Of a stretch of 64,000 bases of DNA, positions 17,105 through 28,315 are shown piece by piece. Source of the DNA: Thalassotalea sediminis (GTDB lineage Bacteria; Pseudomonadota; Gammaproteobacteria; Enterobacterales; Alteromonadaceae). The DNA lies in the NCBI RefSeq assembly GCF_030295915.1, contig NZ_AP027361.1, forward strand, positions 3,658,001 through 3,722,000, written 5' to 3'. Position 1 is the first letter of the stretch; every line of letters starts with the position of its first letter. The position numbers and the translations under genes are program-made. The notes beneath the pieces were generated by a model, which was not told the origin of the DNA, ran no database searches, and saw only the letters and a program-made list of their open reading frames with translations.

Positions 17105-18010
17105 ATGATTAAAGAACTATTATCTGTAACATTGTATCTAGTAGCATTAACAATTCCCTGTTATGCAAATAATATATTTGCGTCTTTTGAATATACAAAC
17201 AATTCGCATATACCTAAACTAATAGTAGAATCCAACAAAGATCATTATTCAAATGTTTATCGTATAGCAAAGCTGTATCCAATAAATCAAAATCCGTCTT
17301 TACTTGACATTGCAGGCTCACACGTAACTGCGTTTACAAAGCAAGAAATATGTAATAATCCTATGTCTATTACATTGCTACATTATTTACGTGGTGCGGT
17401 AACAATCGACAACAAACACCCAGTAAAAATAGCAATTGACCGAAAACTACAAACAATTTCTCCCCAATGTAATAGTTATACTTTCCATCAATATTTTAAA
17501 TTACGTAACCAACTACTATCAATTATTCCTGCTAAAGTAAGGCCTAATAATGATTTTGATATTAAAACAATCGACAAACGCGAAAGTAGCATTAGCAGTG
17601 AACAAGCCGAAAACTTAGCCGCTACCACTGGCACACTAATCAAAACCGCGTATAAAATTCTAGATCTTCAATTTTCTACAGACACACAATTCGAGCGGAC
17701 GATAAACGAAAAAGCGTTTTATACTGCATCGATAAAAGATCTTGCAAAAAAACAATATGGTTACGTCGCACTAAAATCTATTTTACAAACCTTTCTGTTA
17801 TCAACAATTGCCGAAAACCAACTAGCAATAATTAACAAAAAGCAGTTAGCGTTAGCCCTGTTTATTTTAGCGGATGCTTATAATCTTCAACTGCCAAGAA
17901 ATGATGCTCTTTATTACATGGTCGTTTGGCGAATCATACCAGACTTAGTTGATGCGAAACTCTTGAATAATTACATTATAAAGCGAGGTAAAAATATTTA
18001 TTTACTTTAA
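17105..18010 (+). CDS. Exported protein of unknown function
   Basis: 301 residues. A signal peptide (LLSVTLYLVALTIPCYA) ends near residue 21. The mature protein is alpha/beta with many Asn, Ile and Lys, an early Cys pair (about residues 82 and 119) and a helical C-terminal half. I do not recognise a family. It is more A-rich than its neighbours and lies directly after the duplicated tRNA-His end, which would fit acquisition at a tRNA site, but no mobility gene is present. The stop abuts the convergent LysE gene with no gap. Confidence 0.7.
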   Translation: MIKELLSVTLYLVALTIPCYANNIFASFEYTNNSHIPKLIVESNKDHYSNVYRIAKLYPINQNPSLLDIAGSHVTAFTKQEICNNPMSITLLHYLRGAVTIDNKHPVKIAIDRKLQTISPQCNSYTFHQYFKLRNQLLSIIPAKVRPNNDFDIKTIDKRESSISSEQAENLAATTGTLIKTAYKILDLQFSTDTQFERTINEKAFYTASIKDLAKKQYGYVALKSILQTFLLSTIAENQLAIINKKQLALALFILADAYNLQLPRNDALYYMVVWRIIPDLVDAKLLNNYIIKRGKNIYLL

Positions 18011-18610
18011 TTAATAGCCTGTTACTGCAGAATACAACAAATAAAAGGCAATAATGAATAAGGCGAAACCAAGAAACTTAGTAAGTAACACCACTCGGTG
18101 TTCGGTTAAGTATTTCGCAAACCTACTTCCGAGATAAGACCATGCTAATATTGAAAAAAAACAGACAACAAAATAAATAATTAAGAAAATATAGAGTAAT
18201 GATGAATCAAGCGTTAGCTGAAAAGAGGTCACCGCAACACCACTCGCGAGCCATGCCTTTGGATTAAGCCATTGCATTGCAACCCCTAAGTAAAAACTGC
18301 TACCTTTTCCCTGACAAAATATTAGCCCGATATCACGTGTTTTAATCATTGAAAGACTTAATGCTATCAATAGCAAACTAGCTAATATCGTAATGAAAAA
18401 AGGTAATGCTGGCATAATACTAAATAAACTTGCGAGCCCTTTTGCTACGGTAAAGAGTAACAATATAAACCCAAGTGTTGCGCCGCTAACAAAAGCGAGT
18501 GACTTGCGAACACCAACAGATAGTCCGCAAGAAAGTGCAACGATATTAACTGGCCCTGGTGAAGCCGACATCGAAAGTGTGTATAAAATCATTGTGAAAT
18601 ATAGTGCCAT
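18011..18610 (-). CDS. LysE/RhtB family amino-acid exporter
   Basis: 199 residues from the ATG at 18610, preceded by AAGGA at 6 bases; the frame opens further to a TTG at 18631 without a ribosome site. Six hydrophobic segments and the family N-terminal pattern MSASPGPVNIVALSCGLSVG are present. Members export amino acids (lysine, threonine, homoserine and others) across the inner membrane. The divergent LysR gene at 18711 is probably its regulator. The substrate cannot be told from sequence. Confidence 0.88.
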   Translation of the reverse strand: MALYFTMILYTLSMSASPGPVNIVALSCGLSVGVRKSLAFVSGATLGFILLLFTVAKGLASLFSIMPALPFFITILASLLLIALSLSMIKTRDIGLIFCQGKGSSFYLGVAMQWLNPKAWLASGVAVTSFQLTLDSSLLYIFLIIYFVVCFFSILAWSYLGSRFAKYLTEHRVVLLTKFLGFALFIIAFYLLYSAVTGY

Positions 18611-18710
18611 ATCCGTTCCTTGTTTTATCAATAGCTACTATAATTCGTTCGCTTTTGTTTTATTAGATACTATAGTTAGATTTAATAATTCCAATAAATA
18701 GAACAATTGT

Positions 18711-19595
18711 ATGATTGATGACTTAAAAAGTATGGCTGTTTTCGCGGAAGTCGTTAGATTTGGCTCTTTTCGTTCTGCAGCAAAATCACTAGCATTGTCG
18801 CCTTCAGTAATTAGTTATCATATTAGCCAACTTGAGACTAAATTAAATACCGCTTTATTGTATCGTTCAACACGCTCATTATCGTTAACGAGTCAAGGCG
18901 AAGAATTCTTTCAGCATGTACAGACGATGCTATCTTCCGCGCAAATGGGATTGGATCAAATTCACACTGAACTCGGCGGATTAAGTGGACGTTTGACAAT
19001 TTCATTACCCACAGCACTTATTCGAGCACCTTTAACCGAAAAAATTGTCGCTTTCTCTAACAAACACCCGCAAGTAGATCTTTCTTTACATTATACAGAT
19101 GAGCAACAAAACATTATTGCCCAAGGCATTGATCTCGCTATTCGTGCTGGACGTCTTGAAGATAGTGGACTAAAAGCGAAACGCATTGGCGAAATAGAGC
19201 GCTGCTTAGTCTGCTCTGAAGATTATTTTGCCAAACATAATAAGCCCATTGCGCCTCAAAACCTGATGACTTGGCGTTGGATTAAGCTGTCGATGCTCAA
19301 GAATGAACGTACGTTTACTCACCATAAACATGCAAATGCCGTGGTAAAATATCGTCACAAAATCGCCGTAAACAGTGTCGATGCTATGACAGAGTTAGCA
19401 TTACTTGGCGCAGGTTTAGCAACGCCCCCCAGTTATCTAGTAAAGCATCACATTGAATCAGGTAAATTAATTCACGTGTTACCTGATTGGCAAATTGAAA
19501 GCATACCGCTTTATGCTTTATGGCCTGCCAATATCGCTAAACAAAGTTTAACCTTACAATTACTAAACTTTATACAAGAAATTGAGTATGCTTAA
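18711..19595 (+). CDS. LysR family transcriptional regulator
   Basis: 294 residues: N-terminal winged helix (SFRSAAKSLALSPSVISYHI, LETKLNTALLYRSTRSLSLT) followed by the periplasmic-binding-like effector domain. It is divergent from the LysE exporter with a 100-base shared region, the usual LysR-target arrangement. Effector unknown. Confidence 0.92.
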   Translation: MIDDLKSMAVFAEVVRFGSFRSAAKSLALSPSVISYHISQLETKLNTALLYRSTRSLSLTSQGEEFFQHVQTMLSSAQMGLDQIHTELGGLSGRLTISLPTALIRAPLTEKIVAFSNKHPQVDLSLHYTDEQQNIIAQGIDLAIRAGRLEDSGLKAKRIGEIERCLVCSEDYFAKHNKPIAPQNLMTWRWIKLSMLKNERTFTHHKHANAVVKYRHKIAVNSVDAMTELALLGAGLATPPSYLVKHHIESGKLIHVLPDWQIESIPLYALWPANIAKQSLTLQLLNFIQEIEYA

Positions 19596-19649
19596 AGAAA
19601 ATAATTTCTACTCGTCAATTAATATACGTGTACGCAATCAATTTATACT

Positions 19650-20111
19650 ATGAAATTTCTTGAATTACGCATTCCGCCATTATTACTTATGTGCATATTT
19701 ATGATTGCAATATGGTTAAGTAAAGATGCAACTACACCAATAGAAATACCTCTATGGTTTAAACTAGTATTGACTTCTTTTTTTCTCATAAGCGGTACAT
19801 TTGTGTGTATCGCCGGTGTCATTGCTTTTAGGAAAGCCAACACAACCGTAGATCCTACAAAGCCAGAAACGAGTGCTAGGTTAGTTAACTCAGGCGTATA
19901 TCAATACACACGAAACCCGATGTACCTCGGTTTTAGTTGTTGGTTAATAGCGTTATGTTTATATACCGCAAATCTACTGTTATTGCTATTTGTTGTATTA
20001 TTCATCTTGTACATCACATACTTTCAAATAAAGCCAGAAGAGCGCATATTAAAACATCTTTTTGGACAACCTTATCTTGACTACTGCCAACAAGTAAGGC
20101 GATGGATTTAA
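19650..20111 (+). CDS. Isoprenylcysteine/phospholipid methyltransferase-like membrane protein
   Basis: 153 residues with four membrane helices. The SAM-binding C-terminal motifs of the ICMT/PEMT group are present: SGVYQYTRNPMYLG, then KPEERILKHLFGQPY and YCQQVRRWI. Bacterial members methylate small or lipid substrates; prenyl-protein activity is not expected. The stop TAA overlaps the next ATG by one base (TAATG), suggesting translational coupling to the lipoprotein. Confidence 0.85.
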   Translation: MKFLELRIPPLLLMCIFMIAIWLSKDATTPIEIPLWFKLVLTSFFLISGTFVCIAGVIAFRKANTTVDPTKPETSARLVNSGVYQYTRNPMYLGFSCWLIALCLYTANLLLLLFVVLFILYITYFQIKPEERILKHLFGQPYLDYCQQVRRWI

Positions 20112-21115
20112 TGCGAAGCGAACATTTAAAGCTCACCGCAATAATAGCGATATTACTATCACTTTCCCTCAGTGGTTGCTTTGGTGAACAAGTCTATACG
20201 TCGACGGCCAGTGTTACTCAAGCTTATAGCGACAAGGTATTGAAGGCTGCAGATATTAGTCATGACGGAGAACTAACGCTCTTCAGCGATAATGATCAAA
20301 TTTGCCTTTGGGATAATAACTTAAACACTAAGCGATATTGCTTGCAAGGACTGGATGCTAAGCTCATCGAATTATTAGGCATTTCTCATAGTAAGCGTTA
20401 TTTTTATACCTCAAATAGAATTAACGTTCACCTCTATGAACTCGCCACCGGCAGGTTAATGAGTGTGTGGTCTGCTGGTGATAATATTATTAATGATATC
20501 GCGATGGCAAAGAATGAAAGCGCTATTATACTGGCTTTTCGCAGCGGTCAAGCTAGCATAGTTTCAGTTCATGACAAGAGAATAAACACCTTTACGCCAC
20601 ATCGCTTAGACATTAATACTGTTGCGATTTCTAGCGATGGGATGAAAGCGCTTACAGGATCAAGTGATAAACAGGCAACGCTTTGGCATAGCAAAACTGG
20701 AAAGGTAATACAAACTTACACTCACCAAACCCGTGTGAACCACGTAGCACTTTCTCAAGACGCTAAACTTGCGTTTACTCTTGATGCAATTAAAGATCGT
20801 TTTTTCTGGCAATTAAGTGATACAAAACCTATAGCAACGTTAGCTACGCGTATTAAGTTTATCGAATTTAATGACAGTACATTTGGCAATCAAAATAAAT
20901 GGTTGTTATCTGCTTCACCAAAACAAACGATTCAACTTTGGCGCGTTGCTGATGGAGAACTGCTCGCACAATGGCAAGCGTATAAGCATGAGCAACGCTA
21001 TCGCTCTTCAGTGATCGCTGTAGAAATTATTTCGTCAAACAGTATGGCATCTATAACCAGTGACGGTGTTTTTCAGCGCTGGCCTATAGCCATAACCGCA
21101 TCGCCAAGTTTATAA
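20111..21115 (+). CDS. WD40-repeat lipoprotein
   Basis: 334 residues from the ATG at 20111; an in-frame ATG at 20102 is possible but sits only 2 bases after AAGG. The lipobox LSLSGC gives lipidation at Cys23. The mature part has repeated blades such as VAISSDGMKALTGSSD and ATLWHSKTGKVIQTY, which predict a seven-bladed propeller in the periplasm or at a membrane surface. It is coupled to the methyltransferase before it. No partner is identifiable. Confidence 0.8.
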   Translation: MRSEHLKLTAIIAILLSLSLSGCFGEQVYTSTASVTQAYSDKVLKAADISHDGELTLFSDNDQICLWDNNLNTKRYCLQGLDAKLIELLGISHSKRYFYTSNRINVHLYELATGRLMSVWSAGDNIINDIAMAKNESAIILAFRSGQASIVSVHDKRINTFTPHRLDINTVAISSDGMKALTGSSDKQATLWHSKTGKVIQTYTHQTRVNHVALSQDAKLAFTLDAIKDRFFWQLSDTKPIATLATRIKFIEFNDSTFGNQNKWLLSASPKQTIQLWRVADGELLAQWQAYKHEQRYRSSVIAVEIISSNSMASITSDGVFQRWPIAITASPSL

Positions 21116-21140
21116 CAGCTCAAACAATAATAAGTTTTCA

Positions 21141-22901
21141 CTACGCTAGCGTGTTTGGTTGATTACAAATCCAAACCGTTTGATAAGGTTGCAAGGTAAT
21201 ACGTTCAAGCGTATCACTCACTTTTTGTTTTGCGATCAAGTCAAACCAAGATTCTGTTATGACTAAATTTAACTCACTTAACATCAATGGTTGTGGTTCA
21301 CAACTTATGTTACTTATACAAAATATGCTTTGTTTACGGTCGACACTTTGGCGCCAAAAGCCAAATAACTGCAACCCTAAATGCAAGGTAAACTGCACGG
21401 CATTAGGGTGAAATGCTGGTTGATTAGTGCGAATTGCAATAAGTTCCTGCATTGCTTGAAATACTTGATGGTGATGACTTTGATTGTCGTTCAATAACTG
21501 CTTTAGCTGATCATACTGCCATCGATGACGGTTGATAGAGCGATTATGATGGGTATGCGCTAATCTTTCCTCGTCATTTCTCGTCGCTAACAAGCTGTGA
21601 ATATAAATACCCGGTATACCTTCTAGCGCTAACATTATCGCATGTGCACAAATAAATCGCGCATTTCCCCATTTGTCAGGTCCGGCAGTTGTCCCCTGCA
21701 GTGCGTCATATAGTGCGATATTTATTTCATAGGCTTTTTGCTGACCATCATCACTTGTTCGCCACGATATTCTGCCGCCAAATTGCTTCATGGTATTAAT
21801 GAGCACATTAAGCTCTTGATCACTCAATAATCCTTCAGCAGGGCGCAAACCAATACCGTCATGAGAGGCAATAAAATTAAAATATGTCGTGCCATTTTGT
21901 GCCGGCGGCATACTCATTAACCAACGCTTCAAATATAAACAATCACCAGTAACTAAGGTATTTAAGAGTAATGGTGGTAATGAAAAATTATAAATAGCAT
22001 GTGCTTCGTTAGCATTACCAAAATAAGTTAAATTCTGAGTATTAGGAATATTGGTTTCAGTGATCACTATTGCACTGGGTTTAGCATGTTCTATTAATGT
22101 GCGTAATAAGCGCACCACTTCGTGTGTTTGCGGTAAGTTAATAGATTTAGTGCCCACTATTTTCCATAGAAATGCCACAGCGTCTAAGCGAAATATTTCA
22201 ATCCCCGTATCTAAGTATTGTCGAATAATACTAACAAACGCTTTCAATACTTCGGGGTTTCTAAAGTCAAAATCTATCTGATCATGACTAAAAGTACACC
22301 AAACAAATTGTTTACCTTTAACGGTGTCTACCTCCTTCAAAAGTGATGATGTTCGAGGACGAACAACGGCAGACAAATCATCTTCTGGCGAAGCAGTAAA
22401 GAAGAAGTCTTTACCCGTACCTTCGTTATTCAAAAAGCTTGTAAACCACAAACTTCGACTTGAGCAATGGTTGATCACTAAGTCAGACATTAGTCGTTTC
22501 TTTTCTGCAATAGCGGCAATATCACACCAATCGCCTAACCCCTCATTTACTGATGAATAATCGATCACTGAAAAACCATCATCAGAGCTAAACGGAAAAA
22601 ATGGTAATATGTGAACGCCATTAATGGTGTCTTCAATGTAGTCGTTGATAAAATTCTGTAGTGTTTTTAGCGGTTTTTCTCCTTCTTCGATAACACTATC
22701 GCCATATGTGATCATGATCACATCTCGTTCTGACCACAAATTTTTATACGGCTCCACAGCGTGCAATTCTTCAGGAAAACGCATGATTTCCATGAGTTGT
22801 TCCGCTAATTGTTGATAGTTATCAACGTGTGCAACGTCTCGATAAATAAAAGCCAGCTGCTGACATACTTTCTGCGTTAAGCTATCAAGCGCATTTACCA
22901 T
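21141..22901 (-). CDS. GH13_18 phosphorylase, probably glucosylglycerate phosphorylase
   Basis: 586 residues from the ATG at 22901 (AGGGG upstream, 17-base overlap with the preceding gene; a TTG at 22940 has no ribosome site). GH13 catalytic residues are visible: nucleophile Asp240 in FRLDAVAF, acid/base Glu282 in ITETN, and Asp348 in ASHDGIG. Subfamily 18 includes sucrose, glucosylglycerol and glucosylglycerate phosphorylases. The neighbouring glucosyl-3-phosphoglycerate synthase, phosphatase and glycerate kinase favour glucosylglycerate + Pi giving glucose 1-phosphate + glycerate. It is last in the four-gene operon. Confidence 0.85.
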   Translation of the reverse strand: MVNALDSLTQKVCQQLAFIYRDVAHVDNYQQLAEQLMEIMRFPEELHAVEPYKNLWSERDVIMITYGDSVIEEGEKPLKTLQNFINDYIEDTINGVHILPFFPFSSDDGFSVIDYSSVNEGLGDWCDIAAIAEKKRLMSDLVINHCSSRSLWFTSFLNNEGTGKDFFFTASPEDDLSAVVRPRTSSLLKEVDTVKGKQFVWCTFSHDQIDFDFRNPEVLKAFVSIIRQYLDTGIEIFRLDAVAFLWKIVGTKSINLPQTHEVVRLLRTLIEHAKPSAIVITETNIPNTQNLTYFGNANEAHAIYNFSLPPLLLNTLVTGDCLYLKRWLMSMPPAQNGTTYFNFIASHDGIGLRPAEGLLSDQELNVLINTMKQFGGRISWRTSDDGQQKAYEINIALYDALQGTTAGPDKWGNARFICAHAIMLALEGIPGIYIHSLLATRNDEERLAHTHHNRSINRHRWQYDQLKQLLNDNQSHHHQVFQAMQELIAIRTNQPAFHPNAVQFTLHLGLQLFGFWRQSVDRKQSIFCISNISCEPQPLMLSELNLVITESWFDLIAKQKVSDTLERITLQPYQTVWICNQPNTLA

Positions 22902-24132
22902 GCAACGACCCCTGAGAAAATTCTTCGTTATCAAGTTCAATAGCTGTCTTAAGCTGATCTAATACGTCAGGCATCGCACTAACAACACGATTCCATGAAG
23001 GAATAAACGGTGTATCCATGGGGTTTTCTAAAAATGCTTGCCCAGCAGTCATAATGTTCATGGCAAACATTTCTACCGCCTTCTCTTCAGTATGAATATC
23101 AAGTGTTAATCCATTCATTACGGCATCATTACGGTATGTTTCAACGTAGTCTAATGCTATGCGATAGTATGTCGCTTTTAGAGTTCTAATGGTTTCAGCA
23201 GTGAACGTTTCACCTTGCGTTGCTAACTTACGAATAAGCGCTTTACTGATATCTACCGACATTTTTGACAAGCCAGCATTGGCATTATCTAAGGACAAAT
23301 CTTGATGTTTATGATCATAAGTTTGTGCAATATCAACCTGACACAAACGGTTAGGCGCAAAGTTGCGATGCATTTCAGATAACACACCAATTTCTAAGCC
23401 CCAATCACTGGGTATACGTAAATCATTAAGTACATCACGACGGAAAGAAAATTCCCCAGCAAGCGGATACAAAAAGCTATCCATGTACTCTAGATATTCA
23501 TGATGACCAACGGTCTTTTTCAATGCTTTTAGTAACGGCGTAACCAATAGACGTGATACCCGGCCATTTATTTTTCCATCGGCAACACGAGCATAAAAAC
23601 CTTTACAGAATTCATAATTAAACAAAGGATTAGCTACGGGGTAAAGTAGCCTTGCTAATAACTGACGATCGTAGGTCAATATATCGCAGTCATGCAAAGC
23701 CACAGATTCAGACCTTCCAGACGCTAGTACATACCCCATGCAATACCAAACATTTCGACCTTTACCCATTTCTTTCGGTGCTAAACCTAACGCTTCTAAT
23801 TTAGCATCAAGCGCCCGCAACCTTGGTCCGTCATTCCAAAGTACTTTATGGTGTTGTGGTAAGGCGCCAAAAAATTTCAATGCAGCTCGATATTGCGCTT
23901 CATCAGCGCGGTCTAAACCAATAACAATTTCTGATAAGTAAGGCACCTGAGCGATATTTTCGATAATGTCTGGCAACGCTTTACCTTCAAGCTCAGAATA
24001 TAATGAGGGTAAAATTAAACCTAGAGGTCGTTTTTTCGCAAACGTCAGCAACTCTTGTTCTAAGCTGTCTTGGTCACGTTGGCCTAAATTATGTAATGTT
24101 GTTACTGTACCATTTTGATAAAAATCAGCCAT
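22885..24132 (-). CDS. gpgS: Glucosyl-3-phosphoglycerate synthase
   Basis: 415 residues, GT-A-fold glycosyltransferase. The metal-binding DxD is Asp148-Cys-Asp150 (ALHDCDI); the N-terminal nucleotide-binding part ([24 protein letters not shown]) and C-terminal [11 protein letters not shown] match bacterial GpgS proteins. The reaction is NDP-glucose + 3-phosphoglycerate to glucosyl-3-phosphoglycerate. GAGG precedes the ATG. It overlaps the phosphatase gene by 8 bases and the phosphorylase by 17 bases, so the operon is translationally coupled. Confidence 0.87.
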   Translation of the reverse strand: MADFYQNGTVTTLHNLGQRDQDSLEQELLTFAKKRPLGLILPSLYSELEGKALPDIIENIAQVPYLSEIVIGLDRADEAQYRAALKFFGALPQHHKVLWNDGPRLRALDAKLEALGLAPKEMGKGRNVWYCMGYVLASGRSESVALHDCDILTYDRQLLARLLYPVANPLFNYEFCKGFYARVADGKINGRVSRLLVTPLLKALKKTVGHHEYLEYMDSFLYPLAGEFSFRRDVLNDLRIPSDWGLEIGVLSEMHRNFAPNRLCQVDIAQTYDHKHQDLSLDNANAGLSKMSVDISKALIRKLATQGETFTAETIRTLKATYYRIALDYVETYRNDAVMNGLTLDIHTEEKAVEMFAMNIMTAGQAFLENPMDTPFIPSWNRVVSAMPDVLDQLKTAIELDNEEFSQGSLHGKCA

Positions 24133-24970
24133 CTTGCACCTCGTGTTGATGAATAAAAGGGAGTAGTTGCGTTAAGGTTTCAGCCCAGCCTTTCGGACCA
24201 AATTCGTCACTTTGAATCGCTTTCGCCTGTCGTTGTAACTTGGGAAAATCATGTTTTGGCGAACGAATTTGAATCGCAATATCAGCCGCTTCTAACATAG
24301 CAATATCATTATCACTATCACCCATCGCTATTGTCGTTATATCAGTGGTAGGGTATTGATCTCGGTATTTTTCTGCTAACCAGTACTGTGCAAGCCCTTT
24401 ATCACAGGCGCCACTGATATGTAAAAAACGGCCTCCTAACAATACGTTGGCTCCATAGTCAGACATAAGTTCAGCAAAAGTATTACGCTGCTCTAGCGTG
24501 CCATGCCAATGCAACGGTTCACTATACTCGCGCTGTAATGCATCACTTGCCTGCTGCTCATTTAACCCTGAAAGGTCCATTAGCCCGTCAATGGTTAGTT
24601 GTGAAAAACCGGTATAATATGCTTGGTAGCTCTTACCAACCTGTAGTAATAATGCCAGCCAATATGCTCTCGGTTGGCAAAACGTTTTAACCCAATAATC
24701 GCCTTGGTCATAAACATCGTTTGGCTTTTGATCAAAATGTCCTTTAGGAATATAAATTGCCGCGCCATTTTCAACAATAAAAGGCGTATCGAGTTTAAGC
24801 GCGTTTTGCAGTTTAATTAATTCAACGAAAGTTTTACTGGTATTAAATATAATCGGAATACTTTCAGCTTTTAAGGCGTCAATAGTCGACTGAGCTGGCT
24901 GCCAACTATAGGTATTATGATCAAGAAGCGTTCCATCTAAATCACTGAATATGAGGTATTTATCTGTCAT
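24125..24970 (-). CDS. Glucosyl/mannosyl-3-phosphoglycerate phosphatase (HAD family)
   Basis: 281 residues from the ATG at 24970 (AGG 8 bases upstream); a GTG at 24979 is less likely. HAD motif I is FSDLDGTLLDHN with Asp10 and Asp12, motif II FNTSK, motif IV MGDSDNDIAML. The Cof/MpgP-type cap is present. In this operon it should remove the phosphate from glucosyl-3-phosphoglycerate to give the compatible solute glucosylglycerate. The stop overlaps gpgS by 8 bases; one base separates its ATG from the stop of the kinase gene. Confidence 0.87.
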   Translation of the reverse strand: MTDKYLIFSDLDGTLLDHNTYSWQPAQSTIDALKAESIPIIFNTSKTFVELIKLQNALKLDTPFIVENGAAIYIPKGHFDQKPNDVYDQGDYWVKTFCQPRAYWLALLLQVGKSYQAYYTGFSQLTIDGLMDLSGLNEQQASDALQREYSEPLHWHGTLEQRNTFAELMSDYGANVLLGGRFLHISGACDKGLAQYWLAEKYRDQYPTTDITTIAMGDSDNDIAMLEAADIAIQIRSPKHDFPKLQRQAKAIQSDEFGPKGWAETLTQLLPFIHQHEVQDG

Positions 24971-24971
24971 A

Positions 24972-25859
24972 TCAATCACCTACTATGACTTGCTTTATGC
25001 TGCGATTATCATCGAGTACTAATTGATAATTCATACGGCTCGGTAATGTAGATAATCCATGCTCCGTTAGCCGCTGAAAGTACGCGATAAAGTCTTTTAT
25101 TTGCTGAGCAGACATAATATTTGTTTGTTTACTATCTTGGTTTACAGCAAGTTTTTCTTCTTGTTCTAGTCGCCATTGATACACAGCATCAAATGATGGC
25201 GCAGCTAACATCACCCAATAATCAAAAAACACATAAAGTGGTTGATAATAAGTTTCAAGCTGGTCGTTAACATAGTTTCGCCATACGCCATCTGCATCTT
25301 TTTGTTGCTCTAGCGGGTTTGCGTCTATCGATAATTCAGCTTTCGATTGCCCTGTTACGCCCCAGCACCAACCTTCAAGTAATACAATATTCGGTCGAGC
25401 TTCTACATAAGGCCAATCAAGTACATGCTTGAGATCATCCATCGCCTTATCAAAAGCTGGTAAATAAATCCCTGTTTCACCATGCTTTAATGCGACAAGC
25501 GTATGTTTCAGTTTTTTTATGTCATGCGTACCTGGTACACCACGCGTAGCTAAAAGCGGATGAGTTTGTTCCGCCAAAATTTTTCGCGCTTTTTTCGATA
25601 AATAGAAATCGTCTAAAGACAGGTTGATGACATTAAGTTGATATTCTTGCGCCAAGTAAGCCGCAATAAAAGCAGACATGGTCGACTTTCCACTACCCTG
25701 GCAACCATTAATGCCAACAAAGAAAGGGCTTGTGTAATGTTTTTGTTGTGCTGCTAACGTGTCAGCTAGCGGCACATAATACTGGAGTGCCGTTTCACGA
25801 AACGCATCGGGTAGTTGATGTTTTTCAATAAATTCGCTGAGCATTTGATACATACACAT
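24972..25859 (-). CDS. D-glycerate 3-kinase-like P-loop kinase
   Basis: 295 residues. Walker A is GINGCQGSGKST at about 48-59, then LSLDDFYL and LPAFDKAMDDL as in phosphoribulokinase/uridine kinase-type glycerate kinases (YggC/GlxK group), with LEGWCWG downstream. It should phosphorylate glycerate to 3-phosphoglycerate. As first gene of the glucosylglycerate operon it would recycle the glycerate released by the phosphorylase and supply the acceptor for gpgS. No strong ribosome site is visible before the ATG. Confidence 0.82.
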   Translation of the reverse strand: MCMYQMLSEFIEKHQLPDAFRETALQYYVPLADTLAAQQKHYTSPFFVGINGCQGSGKSTMSAFIAAYLAQEYQLNVINLSLDDFYLSKKARKILAEQTHPLLATRGVPGTHDIKKLKHTLVALKHGETGIYLPAFDKAMDDLKHVLDWPYVEARPNIVLLEGWCWGVTGQSKAELSIDANPLEQQKDADGVWRNYVNDQLETYYQPLYVFFDYWVMLAAPSFDAVYQWRLEQEEKLAVNQDSKQTNIMSAQQIKDFIAYFQRLTEHGLSTLPSRMNYQLVLDDNRSIKQVIVGD

Positions 25860-26008
25860 ATAACCAAAGTTACTTTAGTTAAGTACAACTCTTATGCCAG
25901 ATCGAAAAACCACGATTGATTTACGCTATATAACTGTTATTTAAGTATATATTTAAGTTTATAAGCGTATCATTAATTTTCTGTTGAGATTAAATGACTA
26001 CTTTTAAC

Positions 26009-26036
26009 GCAAAAGACGCACCTTTTTGGTGCGTCT
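26009..26036 (-). terminator. Terminator of the formaldehyde-detoxification operon
   Basis: Perfect 9-bp stem AGACGCACC / GGTGCGTCT (26014-26022, 26028-26036) with a five-base loop; on the minus strand it is followed by TTTT. It lies 4 bases beyond the fghA stop, between two minus-strand operons. Confidence 0.75.
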
Positions 26037-26040
26037 GAGT

Positions 26041-26874
26041 TTATTTTTGCAAACATTTGTAATGAAAGCTTATATGTTCATCAATAAAACTGGCAATGAA
26101 ATAATAGCTATGGTCATAACCTTCTCGCATTCTCAATTCTAGCGCAGAACCATGTTGTTGTGCTGCACGTTGCAGGCGCTCCGGCATTAACTGTTCTGCC
26201 AAGAAATTATCGGCATCTCCTTGATCAACAAGAATAGGCAACGTTGCTTTTTCTCGTGCCAGTAAGTGGCAAGCATCATACGTTAACCACGCCGCTTTAT
26301 CACCACCTAAATAATGACTAAACGCTTTGACTCCCCATGGGCATTCACTAGGGTTACTTATCGGACTAAAAGCAGAAATTGACTGATAACGTGATTGATT
26401 ATTTAACCCTATCGTAAGGGCACCATGGCCCCCCATGCTATGCCCTGTAATAGCGCGTTTATCATTTACAGGAAAGTTACTTTCTATCAGCTGTGGCAAT
26501 TCTTTCACAACATAATCATACATTTGATAATGCGATGACCACGGAGCCTGCGTAGCATTGACATAAAACCCTGCGCCTTGCCCTAAATCGTATCCGTCGT
26601 CATTGGCAACATCATCTCCTCTAGGACTTGTATCAGGAGCAACAATAGCGACACCCAACTCAGCGGCTTTTCTTAAGGCACCTGCTTTTTGCATAAAGTT
26701 TTCATCGGTACAGGTTAAACCTGATAACCAATAAATAACAGGCACAGGTTTACTCGCACTGGCATTAGGTGGCAAAAATATGGCAAAACGCATCGTACAG
26801 TTTAATGTATTTGAATAATGCGTAAACTGCTGATGGTAACCACCGAACACTTTTACATGACTAACTTTTTCCAT
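26041..26874 (-). CDS. fghA: S-formylglutathione hydrolase
   Basis: 277 residues, esterase D family. Nucleophile Ser146 lies in GHSMGGHG; Asp in DQGDADNF and His in GYDHSYY complete the triad, and GLTCTDENF forms the oxyanion region. It hydrolyses S-formylglutathione to formate and glutathione in the cytoplasm. AGGG precedes the ATG, and the gene follows frmA after 9 bases in one operon, the second step of formaldehyde detoxification. Confidence 0.95.
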   Translation of the reverse strand: MEKVSHVKVFGGYHQQFTHYSNTLNCTMRFAIFLPPNASASKPVPVIYWLSGLTCTDENFMQKAGALRKAAELGVAIVAPDTSPRGDDVANDDGYDLGQGAGFYVNATQAPWSSHYQMYDYVVKELPQLIESNFPVNDKRAITGHSMGGHGALTIGLNNQSRYQSISAFSPISNPSECPWGVKAFSHYLGGDKAAWLTYDACHLLAREKATLPILVDQGDADNFLAEQLMPERLQRAAQQHGSALELRMREGYDHSYYFIASFIDEHISFHYKCLQK

Positions 26875-26883
26875 TGACCGCCC

Positions 26884-28080
<1,197 letters not shown>

Positions 28081-28161
28081 TTAGACTCTTTCGAGATCAA
28101 AAGTAATTTAGTAAATAATATTAATCCAAACGGATAAATAAATTAATGGTTGATAGCAGAT

Positions 28162-28189
28162 AAAAAAACAGAGCATGAAAATGCTCTGT
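28162..28189 (-). terminator. Terminator of the gbsR-cydAB region
   Basis: On the minus strand: ACAGAGCAT, loop TTTC, ATGCTCTGT, then a run of seven T (A residues at 28162-28168 on the plus strand). A perfect 9-bp stem ends transcription from cydB before frmA. Confidence 0.88.
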
Positions 28190-28315
28190 ATAAATTAAGA
28201 GAAATAACAGATCTGATTTATCTAATAGAACAAACAAAATTTATTGATTCAACTAAATAAACAATAACCATATTATTAAACCGTATAATAGCCTTTTCAG
28301 GCAATGCCATTCATC

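Noticed and set aside
16723..18010. Genomic island or prophage at tRNA-His
   Set aside because: No integrase, phage or mobilisation gene lies near the repeat; only one orphan gene follows.
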